Shown here: positions 53,095 through 64,000 of the stretch, one piece after another
Numbering within the stretch: position 1 is the first letter of the stretch
Layout: each line of letters opens with the position of its first letter
DNA from: Croceicoccus naphthovorans
Lineage (GTDB): Bacteria > Pseudomonadota > Alphaproteobacteria > Sphingomonadales > Sphingomonadaceae
Direction: 5' to 3'
NCBI RefSeq assembly: GCF_001028705.1
Contig: NZ_CP011770.1
Coordinates: 2,545,501-2,609,500 of the forward strand
Length of the DNA stretch: 64,000 nucleotides
The notes under the pieces: generated by a model
The model's database searches: none
Told to the model about the DNA's origin: nothing
The model's input: only the letters and a program-made list of their open reading frames with translations
Program-made: the position numbers and the translations under genes

Positions 53095-54321
53095 ATGAGC
53101 GATAGCGACGATCTGAAACCCGCAACCCGGCTCGTCACCGGGGGGCGGCGGGCGGAGTGGACCGGCATTCCCGGCCAAGCCAATCGCGTGGTCAACCCGG
53201 CAGTCTGGCGCGCCAGCACGCACCTATATCCCGATGCCGCCGCCATGGCCGAGGGCCCGAAGACCAACGAGGACGGCAAGCTGTTCTACGGCCGTCGCGG
53301 CGCGCCGACGCAATGGGCGCTGGCTGAGGCGCTGACCGCGCTGGAGCCGGGGGCGCATGGCACGATCCTCTATCCATCGGGCGTGGCGGCGATCAACGGC
53401 GCGCTGATGGCGGTGCTGCGACCCGGCGACCGCGTGTTGATCACTGACAATGCCTATGACCCGACGCGCAAGATGGGACTGGGGCTGCTCAAGGACTTCG
53501 GGATCGAGACGCGGTTCTTCGATCCGCTCGACATCGAGGCCTATCGCGCCTTGGTGGCTGAAGGGGCGAAGGCAGTATTCCTCGAGGCGCCCGGCTCGCT
53601 GTCGTTCGAGGTCTGCGACCTGCCCGCGCTGGTCGGCATCGCGAAAGAGATCGGGGCGTGGACGATCCTCGACAACACGTGGAGCGGGCCGACCGGCCTG
53701 GCCGCGCTGGCGATGGGCATCGACTGCACCGTCAATGCCCTGACCAAGCATGTCGGCGGGCATTCCGACCTGATGATGGGCGCGGCGACCGGGACCGAAC
53801 GGATGTATCGCCGGTTGCGGATGCGGTCGCAGCAGATGGGCATCGTGGTATCGCCCGACGATGCGGCGCTGGCCCTGCGCGGTCTGCGCACGCTCGACGT
53901 GCGGCTCAAGCGCGAGAGCGAAAGCGCGCTGGCCGTCGCGCAATGGCTGACCCGGCGCAAAGAGGTTGCCGCCGTGCTCTGTCCGATGCTGCCGGGCGCG
54001 CCGGGGCATGACCTGTGGCAGCGCGACTTCAGCGGCGGCTGCGGGTTGTTCGCCTTTGTCCTGAAAACCACCGACCGCGACGCACGCGCGCAGTTTGTCG
54101 ACGCGCTGGCCCTGTTCGGCCTCGGCTATTCGTGGGGCGGGTTTGAAAGTCTTGCCATCCCCATCGACCCCCCCGCCGACCGTTCGGTCAGCAGCTGGCC
54201 GCCGGTAGGGGTGGACCCGGAGGCCACGCTTGGCATACGCTTGTCCATCGGCCTTGAAGACGCAGGCGACCTGATCGCCGATCTTGCGCAGGCTTTCGAC
54301 AGGATGGGGGCTGCCGCATGA
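53095..54321 (+). CDS. metC: Cystathionine beta-lyase (PLP-dependent)
   Basis: 408-residue Cys/Met metabolism PLP enzyme converting cystathionine to homocysteine, pyruvate and ammonia. The PLP lysine is in NALTKHVGGHSD, PLP phosphate contacts in YPSGVAAINGAL, and ILDNTWSGP supplies the aspartate for the ring nitrogen. FYGRRGAPTQWALAEAL and SWGGFESLAIP are typical of the MetC branch. ATG 53095; the start codon region just follows the sulfurtransferase stop. Coupled (ATGA) to the MscS-type channel gene. Confidence 0.93.
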   Translation: MSDSDDLKPATRLVTGGRRAEWTGIPGQANRVVNPAVWRASTHLYPDAAAMAEGPKTNEDGKLFYGRRGAPTQWALAEALTALEPGAHGTILYPSGVAAINGALMAVLRPGDRVLITDNAYDPTRKMGLGLLKDFGIETRFFDPLDIEAYRALVAEGAKAVFLEAPGSLSFEVCDLPALVGIAKEIGAWTILDNTWSGPTGLAALAMGIDCTVNALTKHVGGHSDLMMGAATGTERMYRRLRMRSQQMGIVVSPDDAALALRGLRTLDVRLKRESESALAVAQWLTRRKEVAAVLCPMLPGAPGHDLWQRDFSGGCGLFAFVLKTTDRDARAQFVDALALFGLGYSWGGFESLAIPIDPPADRSVSSWPPVGVDPEATLGIRLSIGLEDAGDLIADLAQAFDRMGAAA

Positions 54322-55394
54322 CCGTTACCGCCGAACCGCCCATAGCCGATGCCACCAGCGTCGCCGAACCCGTCGCGACCGCGACTGCCGCTGCGACAGA
54401 GGCGGCGCAGAACGATGCGCTGAAAGGCGCGGACCAGATCAAGGAAGCGGTCGCCGAACAGTCGATGACGATCGCGCAGATCGTCGACTATCTCGATTCA
54501 ATGGGCGTAACGGTGGGCGATACGCGGTTCTCGGTCTGGACCGCGCTGTTGGTCGTCATGGTCATCGCGGGCGTCATCATCTTTGCCCGCGTGGCCAGCA
54601 AGGGCGCGCATGCCCTGCTGAAACGCATGACGCGCCTGTCACCGACGCAAAGCCTCTTGGCGGAAAAACTGCTGACCATGGCGGTCTGGGCCTTTGCCCT
54701 GCTGATCGGTATCGACCTTCTGGGCATCGACCTGACGGCGCTGGCAGTATTTTCCGGCGCGTTCGGCCTTGCCATCGGTTTCGGCCTTCAGAAAACATTC
54801 GGCAACCTGATCGCGGGCATGATCCTGTTGATGGACAGATCGATCAAGCCGGGCGACGTGATCGCTGTGACCGACATGGCCGGGAACGAGACGTTCGGCC
54901 AGATCCGCAAGATCGGCATCCGCGCGATTTCCGTTACCACGCGCGACGAGCGCGAATATCTGATTCCCAACGAAAACCTGATGATCAACCAAGTGGAAAA
55001 CTGGTCTTATTCCAGCCGCAACGTACGCATGCAGGTGCCGGTCGGCGTGTCGTACAACTGCGACATTCACAAGGCCGAGGAATTGATGCTGGAGGCGGCC
55101 AAAAAGGTCAAACGCGTGCTGGAACTGCCCGCGCCCAGCGTATGGCTGAACGGGTATGGTGACAGTTCGGTCGACTTCACGATCCATTGCTGGATTCGCG
55201 ATCCCGAAGCGGGCGTCGGCAACGTTCGGTCAGAAGTACTGAAAAACCTGTGGGACCTGTTTCAGGAACACGGTATCGAAATCCCTTTCCCGCAGCGCGA
55301 CATAAACCTGCGCGGCAACGCACAGTTCGAACAACTGGTCGCTGCCATCGCCCAGCGCGTCGATGCAAAGACAGACGTGAAATCAGGCGATTAG
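54318..55394 (+). CDS. MscS-family mechanosensitive channel
   Basis: 358 residues. After an alanine-rich start, three membrane helices (about 75-95, 118-140, 142-165) precede the MscS pore helix with AVFSGAFGLAIGFGLQKTFGNLIAGMIL and the beta domain with IKPGDVIAV and SVTTRDEREYLIPNENLM. Opens under osmotic downshock to release solutes. Overlap with metC by four bases is likely just gene packing; no sulfur role is implied. Confidence 0.92.
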   Translation: MTVTAEPPIADATSVAEPVATATAAATEAAQNDALKGADQIKEAVAEQSMTIAQIVDYLDSMGVTVGDTRFSVWTALLVVMVIAGVIIFARVASKGAHALLKRMTRLSPTQSLLAEKLLTMAVWAFALLIGIDLLGIDLTALAVFSGAFGLAIGFGLQKTFGNLIAGMILLMDRSIKPGDVIAVTDMAGNETFGQIRKIGIRAISVTTRDEREYLIPNENLMINQVENWSYSSRNVRMQVPVGVSYNCDIHKAEELMLEAAKKVKRVLELPAPSVWLNGYGDSSVDFTIHCWIRDPEAGVGNVRSEVLKNLWDLFQEHGIEIPFPQRDINLRGNAQFEQLVAAIAQRVDAKTDVKSGD

Positions 55395-55484
55395 CCCTTT
55401 TTGCAGCTGCGCTAAAGGTCAGCTACCCCCCCATCAAAGCATTCTGGCTGGCATCGCGCGGGCCGAGCGCCCATTTCGCCATCC

Positions 55485-56255
55485 ATGTCGATTCCGTCCG
55501 AACAGATCGGCCGCGTCTATCTGGTAGGCGCGGGCCCCGGCGATCCGGAACTGCTGACGCTGCGCGCCGCAAGGCTGTTGGCGCAGGCGATGATCGTCGT
55601 CCACGACGGTCTGGTCGATCCCGCGATCCTTGCGATGGCGCACCCCAAGGCAAGGCTGATTTCCGTCGCCAAGCGCCGCGCGCACCACACCATGCCGCAA
55701 GAAGACATCTGCGCCCTGCTGGTTCGCGAAGCGCTGGCCGGTAACGACGTCGTGCGCTTGAAGGGCGGCGACCCGCTGGTATTCGGACGCGGCGGCGAAG
55801 AGGCAGAGGCCTGCCGCGCCGCTGGCGTTCCCGTGGAAATCGTACCTGGCATCAGCGCCGCGAACGCCGCCGGTGCCGCTGCGCAGATCGCCCTGACGCA
55901 CCGCGACCATGCCAGCGTCGTCAGCTTCGTTGCGGGCCAGTGCAAGGGCTTGTCCGATCAGGACTGGTCGGGCCTTGCCGGGGTCGGCCGCACGCTCGTT
56001 ATCTATATGGGTGTCAAAACCGCCGCTAGAATTGCCGAAAAGCTGATCGCAGACGGTCTGGCCCCAGACATGGCCGTGGCCGTGATCGAGAATGCCGCCC
56101 GCCCCGAAATGCGCGTGCTGCGCGGCGTCTTGGCCGCTCTGCCCGATCTGGTAGAGAATGAGCGCGTGAAAAGCCCCGCGCTGATCGTGATCGGCGAAGT
56201 TACCCGCGAGCGTGACGATGCGCTTGCCGCAATAGCCCTGAGAGCAAAACAATGA
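55485..56255 (+). CDS. cobA: Uroporphyrinogen-III C-methyltransferase (siroheme synthesis)
   Basis: SAM-dependent methyltransferase of 256 residues making precorrin-2, precursor of siroheme for the sulfite reductase encoded two genes on. Family motifs: VYLVGAGPGDPELLTLRA at the start, VVRLKGGDPLVFGRGGEEAE near residue 85, and EIVPGISAANAAG near 115. It is the short SUMT form without CysG oxidase/chelatase domains. First gene of the assimilatory sulfur operon; the 90-base gap upstream should hold the promoter, but I see no clear operator. Confidence 0.94.
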   Translation: MSIPSEQIGRVYLVGAGPGDPELLTLRAARLLAQAMIVVHDGLVDPAILAMAHPKARLISVAKRRAHHTMPQEDICALLVREALAGNDVVRLKGGDPLVFGRGGEEAEACRAAGVPVEIVPGISAANAAGAAAQIALTHRDHASVVSFVAGQCKGLSDQDWSGLAGVGRTLVIYMGVKTAARIAEKLIADGLAPDMAVAVIENAARPEMRVLRGVLAALPDLVENERVKSPALIVIGEVTRERDDALAAIALRAKQ

Positions 56256-56548
56256 AGATCCTGACCGGGAATGACCTGAAGTCCGGCGACGTCGTCTGGT
56301 GGGACGGCACCAGCTGGTCCCGCCACGTGAACGACAGCGTCGATGTCGGCGATAAAGGCGACGAAATCATCGCGCGCGAAGAAGGCCTGCGCAACGTGTT
56401 TGCCGCCTATGCCATCGAGGCGACGACCGACGATAACGGCGTGCGCCCCGCCCATATCAAGGACCGCATCCGCGCCCTTGGCCCGACGGTGCGTCCCGAC
56501 CTCACGCTGAAACCCGCCGATCCGACGGCCGGAAACTGGGTGATTTAA
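56252..56548 (+). CDS. DUF2849 protein of the sulfite-reductase operon
   Basis: 98-residue soluble protein beginning MKILTGNDLKSGDVVWWDG, followed by a small mixed alpha/beta region and ending NWVI. DUF2849 genes recur between the siroheme methyltransferase and sulfite reductase genes of alphaproteobacteria, so a helper role in reductase assembly or regulation is likely but undemonstrated. It overlaps cobA by four bases and ends three bases before the reductase gene. Confidence 0.85.
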   Translation: MKILTGNDLKSGDVVWWDGTSWSRHVNDSVDVGDKGDEIIAREEGLRNVFAAYAIEATTDDNGVRPAHIKDRIRALGPTVRPDLTLKPADPTAGNWVI

Positions 56549-56551
56549 GCC

Positions 56552-58178
<1,627 letters not shown>

Positions 58179-58186
<8 letters not shown>

Positions 58187-58619
58187 GCTTTACCGGTTGC
58201 GCGACGACGAGCCGCCAAAAGACAACGAGGGTGAAAGCCCGGCGGTCACGGTCGACAGCTTCGGCGAACAGACCAATGCCGGTGCCGTTCGCATCGAGCC
58301 GGGTGACGACGCACGCGAACTGCTCCCGCACATATCGCACCTGACCCGCGTAGAAGTGAACTTCCCCGTCTTTGGCGACGGCCGCGGCTATTCGGCGGCA
58401 CGCATTCTGCGCGAAGCTGGCTACGAGGGTGAAATCCGCGCGGTGGGCGATGTCGCAGTCGACCAGATCGCCTATATGCGCCGCTGCGGATTCGATGCTT
58501 TCGCGCCGGACAAGGCCATGAACAAGGCCGATGTCGAAGCCGCACTTAATCGCTGGGACAACGTGTACCAAAAAACCACCGATGGCCGCACGCCGATCTG
58601 GGCGCTTCGTCACGGCTGA
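58179..58619 (+). CDS. DUF934 protein of the sulfite-reductase operon
   Basis: 146 residues, starting at ATG 58179 with AAGGAGG eight bases before it and overlapping cysI by eight bases. The conserved core is FPVFGDGRGYSAARILREAGY followed by GDVAVDQIAYMRRCGFDAF. DUF934 proteins accompany sulfite reductase in proteobacteria lacking CysJ and are thought to help electron delivery, but function is not proven. No cofactor motif is visible. Confidence 0.87.
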
Positions 58620-58623
58620 TCCG

Positions 58624-59415
58624 ATGGAAGCTGTCCGCCGCCTTGACCGTATCGACACCGGTGTCCGCTTTACCGCGGACGATGCCGCCGCGCTGAACGC
58701 CCGTTACGCGGGTGCTTCGGCAGAGGATATCTTGCGCGCAGTGCTGATCGACGGCGTTGCGGGACGGATCGCACTCGTCTCCAGCTTCGGTGCGGAAAGT
58801 TCGGTGCTGCTGCATTTGGCCTCGAAAGTGGCGAAAGATGCACCGGTGCTGTTCCTCGAAACCGGCAAGCATTTTCCCGAAACTCTGGAATACCGCGACC
58901 TTCTGGCCGAGCGTTTTGGCCTGACCGGGCTGATCAACCTGACGCCCGATGCCGATGCTCTGGCGGCGAAGGATGAGAGCGGGCTGCGCTGGTCCTACGA
59001 CCCCGACGGCTGCTGCGAAATTCGCAAGGTGATCCCGCTGGCCAAGGCACTGACGGGCTATGACGCGTCCATCACCGGGCGAAAGGCATTCCAGTCGGCG
59101 ACCCGCGCCGAACTGCCGGTGTTCGAGATCGATACCTCGGACTCCGCCGGTCGGCTGAAGGTCAACCCGCTGATCGGGTGGAGCCGGGACGACCTGATCG
59201 CCTATATGGACGAGCACGAGTTGCCCCGCCATCCGCTGGTGGCCAAAGGATATCCGTCGATCGGCTGCATGCCCTGCACCAGCACGGTGGCAGAGGGCGA
59301 GGACCCGCGTTCGGGCCGCTGGCGCGGTTGGGACAAGACCGAGTGCGGTATCCACCAGGTGCCGGGATTGACCAAGGACGGCGACCTGCCGCCCGATTTC
59401 GACCCGGTTTTCTAA
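58624..59415 (+). CDS. cysH: Adenylyl-sulfate (APS/PAPS) reductase, iron-sulfur type
   Basis: 263-residue thiol-dependent reductase giving sulfite. The PP-loop-like start is ALVSSFGAESSVLLHL; LFLETGKHFPETLEYRD and ITGRKAFQS bind the nucleotide. Cysteine pairs DGCCEIRK and IGCMPC are the 4Fe-4S ligands found in APS reductases, and the catalytic cysteine is in KTECGIH near the end. The cluster suggests APS rather than PAPS as substrate. It starts four bases after DUF934 and closes the operon. Confidence 0.94.
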   Translation: MEAVRRLDRIDTGVRFTADDAAALNARYAGASAEDILRAVLIDGVAGRIALVSSFGAESSVLLHLASKVAKDAPVLFLETGKHFPETLEYRDLLAERFGLTGLINLTPDADALAAKDESGLRWSYDPDGCCEIRKVIPLAKALTGYDASITGRKAFQSATRAELPVFEIDTSDSAGRLKVNPLIGWSRDDLIAYMDEHELPRHPLVAKGYPSIGCMPCTSTVAEGEDPRSGRWRGWDKTECGIHQVPGLTKDGDLPPDFDPVF

Positions 59416-59419
59416 AGGC

Positions 59420-60325
59420 TCAGAGCCAGCCGGCGTTGCGGTACCAATCCGCCGTGGCCCGCAACCCTTCGCGCGTTTCTATACGCGGCTGCCACAACCC
59501 AGCGGGCGGGCGCTTGGCAGGGTCTGCCGTCCAGTCGGGATGCATCATGTAGCCGGCGCGGTCGGGCGTCAGCTTGGCCTTGCCGCGGCGTATCAATCGG
59601 TCGATCTGTGCCGCGCCTTTCACCAAGGCGGCGGGCATCGAGATCGGGATCACCTTGCGCCCAACGGCATCGCCGATGGCCCGCGCCATTTCGACGTGCC
59701 GCCAACCGCCGTCGACGCCGTCATCGGCCTCGTAAACCTGCCCCGCGTGCGCCGGTGTGACCGCCAGCGCGAGCAAAAGCGCGGCTAGGTCCGAAACGTG
59801 AATCATCGAGGCGCGACCTTCGGGCGGGAGGGGCACAACGCCCAACTTCGCCGCCCTGAACAACTCGAACATCTCTGTATCGCGCGGGCCATAGATCGCG
59901 GGCGGGCGCACCATCGCCCAGTCGAGGCCGCTGCGCTCAACCACGGCCTCGGCCCCGGCTTTCGAGTTGCCGTAATCCGACAGGTTCGGCTCGCGCGCGG
60001 CTAGCGAAGAGACTTGGACGAAGCGCCCTACGCCCGCTGCTTTCGCCGCGTCGACAACCGCTTGCGTCCCCGTAACGTTACCCGACACGAACCCAAAATT
60101 GTCGGGCGCGTTGACCACGCCAGCCACGTGGACCACCGCATCGGCTCCTTCACACAAGGCGCGCAAGGCATCGGCCGCAGCCAGATCGCCGCGAACCCAT
60201 TCGACGCCCTCTCGCGCCGGTTGCTCGCGCCGGGTCAGCGCCCGAACCGAATGCCCTTCCGCCAATGCCAGATCGAGCAGGGTTGACCCGACGAACCCCG
60301 TCGCACCGGTCAGCGCGATGATCAC
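59420..60325 (-). CDS. NAD-dependent epimerase/dehydratase-like (extended SDR)
   Basis: 301 residues starting at GTG 60325, which overlaps the proB stop by four bases. Rossmann motif ALTGATGFVGSTL, conserved VVHVAGVV, catalytic YGNSK with the SDR tyrosine-lysine pair, and RPPAIYGPRDTE. These atypical SDRs are commonly found but have no settled substrate. Convergent with cysH, five bases apart; the reason for its coupling to proB is not obvious. Confidence 0.85.
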   Translation of the reverse strand: MIIALTGATGFVGSTLLDLALAEGHSVRALTRREQPAREGVEWVRGDLAAADALRALCEGADAVVHVAGVVNAPDNFGFVSGNVTGTQAVVDAAKAAGVGRFVQVSSLAAREPNLSDYGNSKAGAEAVVERSGLDWAMVRPPAIYGPRDTEMFELFRAAKLGVVPLPPEGRASMIHVSDLAALLLALAVTPAHAGQVYEADDGVDGGWRHVEMARAIGDAVGRKVIPISMPAALVKGAAQIDRLIRRGKAKLTPDRAGYMMHPDWTADPAKRPPAGLWQPRIETREGLRATADWYRNAGWL

Positions 60326-61476
60326 AGCAGGACCATCTGGTTGCGATGAACCACGGCAGATCGCGGTGCATAACCCAGCAGGTATTCCTGATCGTCGGTA
60401 TGCCGCCCCATGATCGCCGCGCATTCGGCGGCATCGTATTCTGCCAGCCCCTTGGCCAACGCGAAACCGTCCGGTCCGCGCACCTCGACCGCATCACCAC
60501 GCGTGAATTCGCCCGATACCGCCGTCACGCCCTTGGCCAGCAGGCTACGCCCCGACAACAGCGCCTTGGCCGCCCCGGCATCGACGTTAAGCACGCCCTT
60601 CAATTTCAACCGGCCGCCCAGCCAAGCCTTGCGCGCGCCATCGCGGCGGCGGGGTAGGAACAGCGTACCGATCCCGCCATCCCCAGTCCCACTACCAAGC
60701 GCACGCCCGATCGGCGCGGTGTAGGTGCCATTAATGATGGCCAGCGCGATGCCTGCCCGTTCCGCGATTTCCGCGGCTTGCAGCTTGCTGGTCATGCCGC
60801 CGGAGCCAAGACCCGAAGCGGACCCGCCGTCGGCCATCGCGTGAATATCCGCCGAAACCCCGCGTACGACCGGCACCATCGTCGCAGCCGGATCCTTGGG
60901 ATTGCGATCGTACAGCCCGTCGATGTCGGACAGCAGCAGCACCGCATCGGCCCGCCCGGCCTGCGCCACGCGCGCGGCCAGCCGGTCGTTGTCGCCAAAG
61001 CGGATTTCCTGCGTCGCGACCGAGTCGTTCTCGTTCACGACCGGAACCGCGCCCGCCTCCAGCAAACGGCCCAATGTCGCCGAGGCGTTGAGATACCGCC
61101 GCCGATCTTCCAGATCATCGAGCGTCAGCAGCAATTGCGCCCCGGTCAACCCGTGCTCGGCCAACAATTCGGCCCACAATCCGCCCAGCCCGATCTGGCC
61201 GACGGCAGCAGCGGCCTGGGCATCGGCAAGGCTGCCACGCCCGCCCTTCGCCAGCCCCAATCGCGCCGCGCCCAGCGCAATCGCGCCTGAGGACACGACA
61301 ATCACCTGCTGCCCCCGCGCCGTCGCCTCGGCAATCTCTTGCACCAGCGATGCCAGCCATTCACGGCGGGGCTGTCCGTCCGGCCCGACCAGCAGCGCCG
61401 AACCGACCTTGATCACCAGCCGCGCGCAACTGGCGGGCCGGGCGATGTCGGCAAGGGTGGCGATCGTGTTCGTCAT
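60322..61476 (-). CDS. proB: Glutamate 5-kinase with PUA domain
   Basis: First enzyme of proline synthesis, 384 residues. The amino-acid kinase domain has VIKVGSALLVGPDG at the start, VNENDSVATQEIRFGDND and LLLSDIDGLYDRNP; GSGGMTSKLQAAEIA binds phosphate. A PUA domain forms the last 90 residues (FTRGDAVEVRGPDG). Length and order are normal. Located 44 bases downstream of obgE in the same direction, an arrangement common in alphaproteobacteria (obg-proB). Confidence 0.96.
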   Translation of the reverse strand: MTNTIATLADIARPASCARLVIKVGSALLVGPDGQPRREWLASLVQEIAEATARGQQVIVVSSGAIALGAARLGLAKGGRGSLADAQAAAAVGQIGLGGLWAELLAEHGLTGAQLLLTLDDLEDRRRYLNASATLGRLLEAGAVPVVNENDSVATQEIRFGDNDRLAARVAQAGRADAVLLLSDIDGLYDRNPKDPAATMVPVVRGVSADIHAMADGGSASGLGSGGMTSKLQAAEIAERAGIALAIINGTYTAPIGRALGSGTGDGGIGTLFLPRRRDGARKAWLGGRLKLKGVLNVDAGAAKALLSGRSLLAKGVTAVSGEFTRGDAVEVRGPDGFALAKGLAEYDAAECAAIMGRHTDDQEYLLGYAPRSAVVHRNQMVLL

Positions 61477-61520
61477 GGCGCGCGGGGCCTAGCCCATCGT
61501 CGCCGGTTGGGGAAGTATCG

Positions 61521-62642
<1,122 letters not shown>

Positions 62643-64000
62643 TTAGCCAGTGGTCGCGGTGCGGTTCAGGTAGGCGGTCAGGCGGTCGGCGGTGCCATCG
62701 GGCACGTGCAGGCCCAGCTTGCTGCGCCGCCAAAGGATATCGTCGGCAGTCCGCGCCCATTCTTTGGCGACGAGATAGTCAATCTCTGCCACGTGCAATC
62801 CGCCGCCGAGGTCTTCGCCCAGATCGGCTGCGGTCGTGGCATCACCGAGGATCGTTTCGGTCCGGGTACCATAGGCGCGGGCCATGCGCCGCAGGAGTGT
62901 GGTATCGACCCCGGGATAGCGCGCGACGAGTTTCGCCAGATAGCTATCGAAGTCGGCAAAATCGCCGCCGGGGAACGGCTTGCCCGCCGTCCACTTGCCG
63001 CCAGCACCGGGCAGGTCCAACTCATCCATCGCGTGTTCGGCCAGCCGCCGGAACGTCGTGATCTTGCCGCCGAAGACATTGAGCAGGGGCGCATCGCCGC
63101 CCGCATCCGCACCGCCCCGGTCCAGATCGAGCACATAGTCACGCGTTACGGCAGAGGCATTCTTCGCCTGATCGTCAAACAGCGGACGGATGCCCGAATA
63201 GGTCCAGACGATGTCTTCACGCGTCGTTTGGCGGTCGAAATAGCGGTTCGCCGTGTCGAGCAGATAGCCGACCTCGTCCTCGCTAATCGCCGCCTTATCC
63301 GGCAGATCCGCGCAAGGCACGTCGGTCGTGCCGATCAGCGTGAACTCCCGCTCGTAGGGAATCGCGAAAACGATCCGCCGGTCCGGGTTCTGAAGCATAT
63401 AGGCATGATCGCCGGGATAGAGCCGGGGCACGATGATATGGCTGCCCTTGATCAGCCGCACCTGGCCTTTGGGCTTTGCCTGCGCAATGGTGCCAATCAC
63501 CTCGCTGACCCACGGTCCCGCAGTGTTGACGATGGCGCGCGCGGTGACGGTGTGCGTGCCGCCAGCATCAGACAATTCGGCGGTCCATTCGGACCCGCTC
63601 CGCTTCGCCCCTTCGAACTTCGTGCGGGTCAGCACCGTTGCGCCGTTCTGCGCCGCGTCCATCGCGTTCAGCGCTACCAGCCGTGCATCTTCGACCCAGC
63701 AATCCGAATAGACGAAGGCCTTGCCTTTGCGGTCTGACAGCCCCTCGCCCTGCGGCGCGTCGGTCAACGAAACCGTTTCGGTCGCGGGCAGGTCCTTGCG
63801 TCCGCCGATATGGTCGTAAAGAAACAGCCCCGTACGCACCATCCACGCGGGCCGCGGGCTTTGCGTTTGCGGCAATACGAAGCGCAGCGGCCAGATGATG
63901 TGGGGCGCCATGCGCCACAGCCGCTCCCGCTCTTTCAATGATTCGCGGACCAGCCGGAACTCGCCGTATTCCAGATAGCGCAAGCCTCCGTGGATCAGCT
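62643..64000 (-). CDS. glpD: Glycerol-3-phosphate dehydrogenase, aerobic (5' end outside window)
   Basis: The C-terminal 452 residues or so of the FAD-dependent quinone-linked dehydrogenase; the reading frame stays open to the window edge, where LIHGGLRYLEYGEF, a family hallmark after the FAD site, is visible. Further motifs are AIVNTAGPWV, TLIGTTD, SGIRPL and LLNVFGGKITTFRRLAE; a C-terminal helical domain completes the protein. Converts glycerol-3-phosphate to dihydroxyacetone phosphate. Its stop is 42 bases from the obgE start. Confidence 0.95.
   Translation of the reverse strand, partial: LIHGGLRYLEYGEFRLVRESLKERERLWRMAPHIIWPLRFVLPQTQSPRPAWMVRTGLFLYDHIGGRKDLPATETVSLTDAPQGEGLSDRKGKAFVYSDCWVEDARLVALNAMDAAQNGATVLTRTKFEGAKRSGSEWTAELSDAGGTHTVTARAIVNTAGPWVSEVIGTIAQAKPKGQVRLIKGSHIIVPRLYPGDHAYMLQNPDRRIVFAIPYEREFTLIGTTDVPCADLPDKAAISEDEVGYLLDTANRYFDRQTTREDIVWTYSGIRPLFDDQAKNASAVTRDYVLDLDRGGADAGGDAPLLNVFGGKITTFRRLAEHAMDELDLPGAGGKWTAGKPFPGGDFADFDSYLAKLVARYPGVDTTLLRRMARAYGTRTETILGDATTAADLGEDLGGGLHVAEIDYLVAKEWARTADDILWRRSKLGLHVPDGTADRLTAYLNRTATTG

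Overview
The window is GC-rich chromosomal DNA, almost fully coding, with short intergenic gaps and many ATGA or TGATG overlaps between neighbouring genes. Gene content points to an alphaproteobacterium, most likely a sphingomonad (Sphingomonadales): a compact gspCDEFGLMN type II secretion operon, an Oar-like TonB-dependent receptor, a BcsS-like barrel, an ExoD protein, the sumT-DUF2849-cysI-DUF934-cysH sulfur operon and an IS1380-family element. No rRNA is present, so this placement is an inference.

Layout. 1-6.1 kb (minus strand): a sulfide-handling run read as persulfide dioxygenase, two YeeE/YedE half-transporters, sulfide:quinone oxidoreductase, SulP permease and cytochrome bd subunit I (cut by the window edge). 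6.2-9.6 kb: nucleoside salvage (cytidine deaminase, LOG-type phosphoribohydrolase, adenosine kinase), a queuosine-precursor transporter and Dps. 9.6-18.4 kb (minus): type II secretion operon with no gspHIJK. 18.5-22.5 kb: glycosyltransferase, small membrane protein, RarA, a DUF429-like protein and tRNA-Thr(UGU). 22.6-27.5 kb: a large autotransporter with six exact-length 64-residue repeats, divergent from a barrel protein. 27.5-34.8 kb (minus): an exported TPR-CHAT protein, a response regulator/kinase/lipoprotein operon, a Sel1-like protein, an Hpt protein and a BcsS-like barrel.

34.9-41.3 kb is the most unusual part. A receiver-PP2C phosphatase, a STAS antagonist and an RsbW-type kinase (plus strand) face a BcsA-like synthase without a PilZ domain, a previously unlisted 51-residue membrane protein coupled to that synthase, a lone receiver and a CHASE3-PAS hybrid kinase (minus strand). 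Together with the Hpt and BcsS-like genes this looks like a partner-switching circuit controlling a surface polysaccharide.

41.4-48.3 kb: an autotransporter remnant, a PilZ protein, an S1/P1 nuclease, and a TonB-dependent receptor split by an IS1380-family element (45190-46835) with a CTAA target duplication; removing the element restores one 1144-residue frame. 48.6-51.7 kb: a 2OG-Fe(II) oxygenase and CNT nucleoside transporter, then ExoD. 51.7-59.4 kb: QueF, 3-mercaptopyruvate sulfurtransferase, cystathionine beta-lyase, an MscS channel and the assimilatory sulfate-reduction operon. 59.4-64 kb (minus): epimerase, ProB, ObgE and GlpD (cut by the window edge).

The two sulfur regions are complementary: one oxidises sulfide and persulfide to sulfite, the other reduces activated sulfate to sulfide and moves sulfur through cysteine and cystathionine.
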